Below, one piece after another: positions 62,261 through 64,000 of a DNA stretch of 64,000 nt (within the stretch, counting starts at the first letter, position 1; the number at the start of each line of letters is the position of its first letter). The stretch lies in assembly GCF_003581425.1 (NCBI RefSeq), contig NZ_QXTG01000002.1:1364001-1428000 (forward strand), given 5' to 3'. Under the pieces are notes generated by a model that saw only the letters and a program-made list of their open reading frames with translations, made no database searches and was not told where the DNA came from. The DNA is from Amnibacterium setariae. Its GTDB lineage: Bacteria; Actinomycetota; Actinomycetes; Actinomycetales; Microbacteriaceae. The position numbers and the translations under genes were made by a program.

Positions 62261-63976
62261 TCAGCCGGTCACGGCACCGACGGCTGCGGACTGCACGAGC
62301 TTCGAGTACTTCGCGAGCACGCCACGGGTGTACCGGGGAGGGAGAGGCTCCCAGCCGTTTCGGCGGGATTCCAGCTCAGCCGGGTCGACGAGGACGTCGA
62401 GCGTGCGGGAGGCGATGTCCACCCGTATCGGGTCACCGTCTCGGAGGAAGGCGATCGGACCTGCGTCCACCGCTTCCGGCGCGATGTGGCCGATGCACAG
62501 GCCGGTTGTGCCGCCCGAGAATCTGCCGTCGGTGAGCAAGAGTACATCCTTGCCGAGGCCGGCCCCCTTGATCGCGGCGGTGATGGCGAGCATCTCGCGC
62601 ATGCCGGGGCCGCCCTTGGGGCCCTCGTAGCGGATGACGACCACGTCGCCGGCGTTGATCTCCCCGTTCGTGAGCGCGTCCATGGCGCCGCGCTCCCGCT
62701 CGAAGACGCGGGCCGGGCCCTCGAAGACGGCGGCGTCGAAGCCGGCCGTCTTCACGACCGCGCCCTCCGGCGCGAGCGAGCCCTGCAGGATCGTGAGCCC
62801 GCCGGTCTCGTGGATCGGGTTCTCGAGGGTGCGCAGCACGGTGCCGTCGAGCGGCGCGATGTCCATCTCGGCGAGGTTCTCGGCGACCGTCCTCCCGGTC
62901 ACGGTCAGGCACTCGCCGTTCAGGAGGCCCGCCTCGAGCAGCGCCTTCATCACGACCGGGACGCCGCCGACCCGGTCGACGTCGTTCATCACGAAGCGGC
63001 CGAACGGCTTGAGGTCGCCGATGTGCGGCACCTTCGAGCCGATGCGGTTGAAGTCGTCGAGCGAGAGCTCGACCTCCGCCTCGTGCGCGATGGCGAGGAG
63101 GTGCAGCACGACGTTCGTGGAACCGCCGAACGCCATGGCGACGGCGATCGCGTTCTCGAACGCGGGCTTGGTGAGGATGTCGCGGGTGGTGATCCCCTGC
63201 TTCAGGAGGTTCACCACGGCCTCGCCCGAGCGGTGCGCGAGGTAGTCGCGGCGGCGGTCCGCGCTGGGCGGGGCGGCCGAGCCGGGCAGCGCCATGCCGA
63301 GCGCCTCGGCGACGGACGCCATCGTGTTCGCGGTGTACATGCCGCCGCAGGAGCCCTCGCCGGGGGCGAAGGCGCACTCGATGCGCTTCGCGTCGGCCGC
63401 CGACATCTTCCCGGCCTTGACCGCGCCCACCGCCTCGAACGAGTCGATGATCGTGATGTCCTTCTCCGTGCCGTCGGAGAGCTTCACCCACCCGGGCGCG
63501 ATCGATCCGGAGTAGACGAAGACGGACGCGAGGTCGAGCCGCGCGGCGGCCATCAGCATCCCCGGCAGCGACTTGTCGCAGCCGGCGAGCAGCACGGAGC
63601 CGTCGAGACGCTCGGCCTGCATGACGGTCTCGACGCTGTCGGCGATGACCTCGCGGCTGACGAGCGAGAAGTGCATGCCCTCGTGGCCCATCGAGATGCC
63701 GTCGGAGACGCTGACCGTGCCGAACTGCAGCGGGTAGCCGCCACCGGAGTGCACGCCCTCCTTCGCCGCCTGCGCGAGCCGGTCGAGGCTCAGGTTGCAG
63801 GGCGTGATCTCGTTCCAGGAGGATGCGATGCCGATCTGCGGCTTGTCCCAGTCCGCGTCGCCCATGCCGACGGCGCGGAGCATGCCGCGCGACGTCATGG
63901 CCTCGATGCCGTCCGTGACGACCCTCGAGCGCGGCTTCACGTCCACGGCGGCCTCGGATCCGGGCGTTTCAGACAT
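62261..63976 (-). CDS. ilvD: Dihydroxy-acid dehydratase
   Basis: A 571-residue IlvD/Edd-family iron-sulfur enzyme: cluster cysteines in [14 protein letters not shown] and [15 protein letters not shown], and the C-terminal [20 protein letters not shown] motif. Dehydrates dihydroxy-isovalerate and -methylvalerate. ATG 63976 is at the window edge; TAAACT lies six bases upstream, suggesting a leaderless transcript. First gene of ilvDBNC. Confidence 0.97.
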   Translation of the reverse strand: MSETPGSEAAVDVKPRSRVVTDGIEAMTSRGMLRAVGMGDADWDKPQIGIASSWNEITPCNLSLDRLAQAAKEGVHSGGGYPLQFGTVSVSDGISMGHEGMHFSLVSREVIADSVETVMQAERLDGSVLLAGCDKSLPGMLMAAARLDLASVFVYSGSIAPGWVKLSDGTEKDITIIDSFEAVGAVKAGKMSAADAKRIECAFAPGEGSCGGMYTANTMASVAEALGMALPGSAAPPSADRRRDYLAHRSGEAVVNLLKQGITTRDILTKPAFENAIAVAMAFGGSTNVVLHLLAIAHEAEVELSLDDFNRIGSKVPHIGDLKPFGRFVMNDVDRVGGVPVVMKALLEAGLLNGECLTVTGRTVAENLAEMDIAPLDGTVLRTLENPIHETGGLTILQGSLAPEGAVVKTAGFDAAVFEGPARVFERERGAMDALTNGEINAGDVVVIRYEGPKGGPGMREMLAITAAIKGAGLGKDVLLLTDGRFSGGTTGLCIGHIAPEAVDAGPIAFLRDGDPIRVDIASRTLDVLVDPAELESRRNGWEPLPPRYTRGVLAKYSKLVQSAAVGAVTG

Positions 63977-63982
63977 GTGCCG

Positions 63983-63988
63983 AGTTTA
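63983..63988 (-). promoter_or_regulatory. Candidate -10 box of ilvDBNC
   Basis: TAAACT on the minus strand, six bases before the ilvD ATG, fits TAnnnT of an actinobacterial leaderless promoter. The -35 region is beyond the window edge. Confidence 0.45.
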
Positions 63989-64000
63989 TGGCCCGGGATC

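Overview
The window is very GC-rich with a strong G/C preference at third codon positions, many GTG starts, 4-bp GTGA/ATGA gene overlaps and TAnnnT -10 boxes. Together with the gene content (gltX, ilvE-leuB, serA and ilvDBNC close together, two coiled-coil NlpC/P60 proteins, a PPOX-class flavin/F420 enzyme), this points to an actinobacterium, most likely a member of the Microbacteriaceae. The genus cannot be fixed from the sequence alone.

Left part, about 1-20,174: an accessory region that behaves like a genomic island lying against the 3' end of tRNA-Glu(CTC) (20,175-20,247). Next to the tRNA is the C-terminal half of a tyrosine recombinase, joined to a frameshifted 5' fragment of a bacterial hen1 RNA-repair methyltransferase gene. 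The outer parts of the island (0-6.8 kb and 17.1-19.5 kb) hold small unrecognised proteins, small membrane proteins and an alpha/beta hydrolase, separated by a 24-bp quasi-palindromic repeat (GTCTCA-N3-CCCTGC-N4-GAGAC). I count about 15 clear copies, single or in exact head-to-tail arrays, all in one orientation and none outside the island part of the window. Between 3.7 and 17 kb lie catabolic or detoxification modules: a GntR-FAH-quinone reductase operon divergent from a PEBP-family protein; a TetR-controlled MFS pump with a short-chain dehydrogenase and SnoaL-like protein; an ECF sigma factor with a secreted lactonase-like propeller divergent from a CGNR zinc-finger protein; and a second TetR cluster (SDR, crotonase, TetR, SDR, haloalkane-dehalogenase-like hydrolase). 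The operators of both TetR systems can be read directly.

Right part, 20.2-64 kb: chromosomal backbone. First comes a FUSC transporter and a metallo-beta-lactamase-fold protein. Next is a molybdenum locus: molybdate transporter modABC with a TOBE regulator, cofactor genes moeB, moeA, a moaC-moaB fusion, moaE, moaD and moaA, a sulfite-oxidase-like enzyme and a flavin reductase. It is followed by a secreted FN3-nuclease, acetyl-CoA synthetase, an FAD protein, a GPP34 protein, and a YtrA-type regulator with an ABC exporter that has two paralogous permeases and a very clear promoter/operator. After tRNA-Gln(CTG) come gltX with a translationally coupled cytochrome-b-like membrane protein, a second FAH protein, an Fpg/Nei glycosylase, ilvE-leuB, an APC permease, serA, mtlD, membrane proteins, an ArsR/MFS pair with an apparently leaderless overlapping promoter, two NlpC/P60 proteins and the operon ilvDBNC. 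These last genes form a branched-chain amino acid and serine synthesis neighbourhood.

The most novel-looking signals are the island-restricted 24-bp repeat family, the hen1-integrase chimera at the tRNA junction, an ATG-to-ACG change at the start of the 16.1-kb hydrolase, and two families of long perfect hairpins in the backbone. No CRISPR array, insertion sequence or rRNA was seen.
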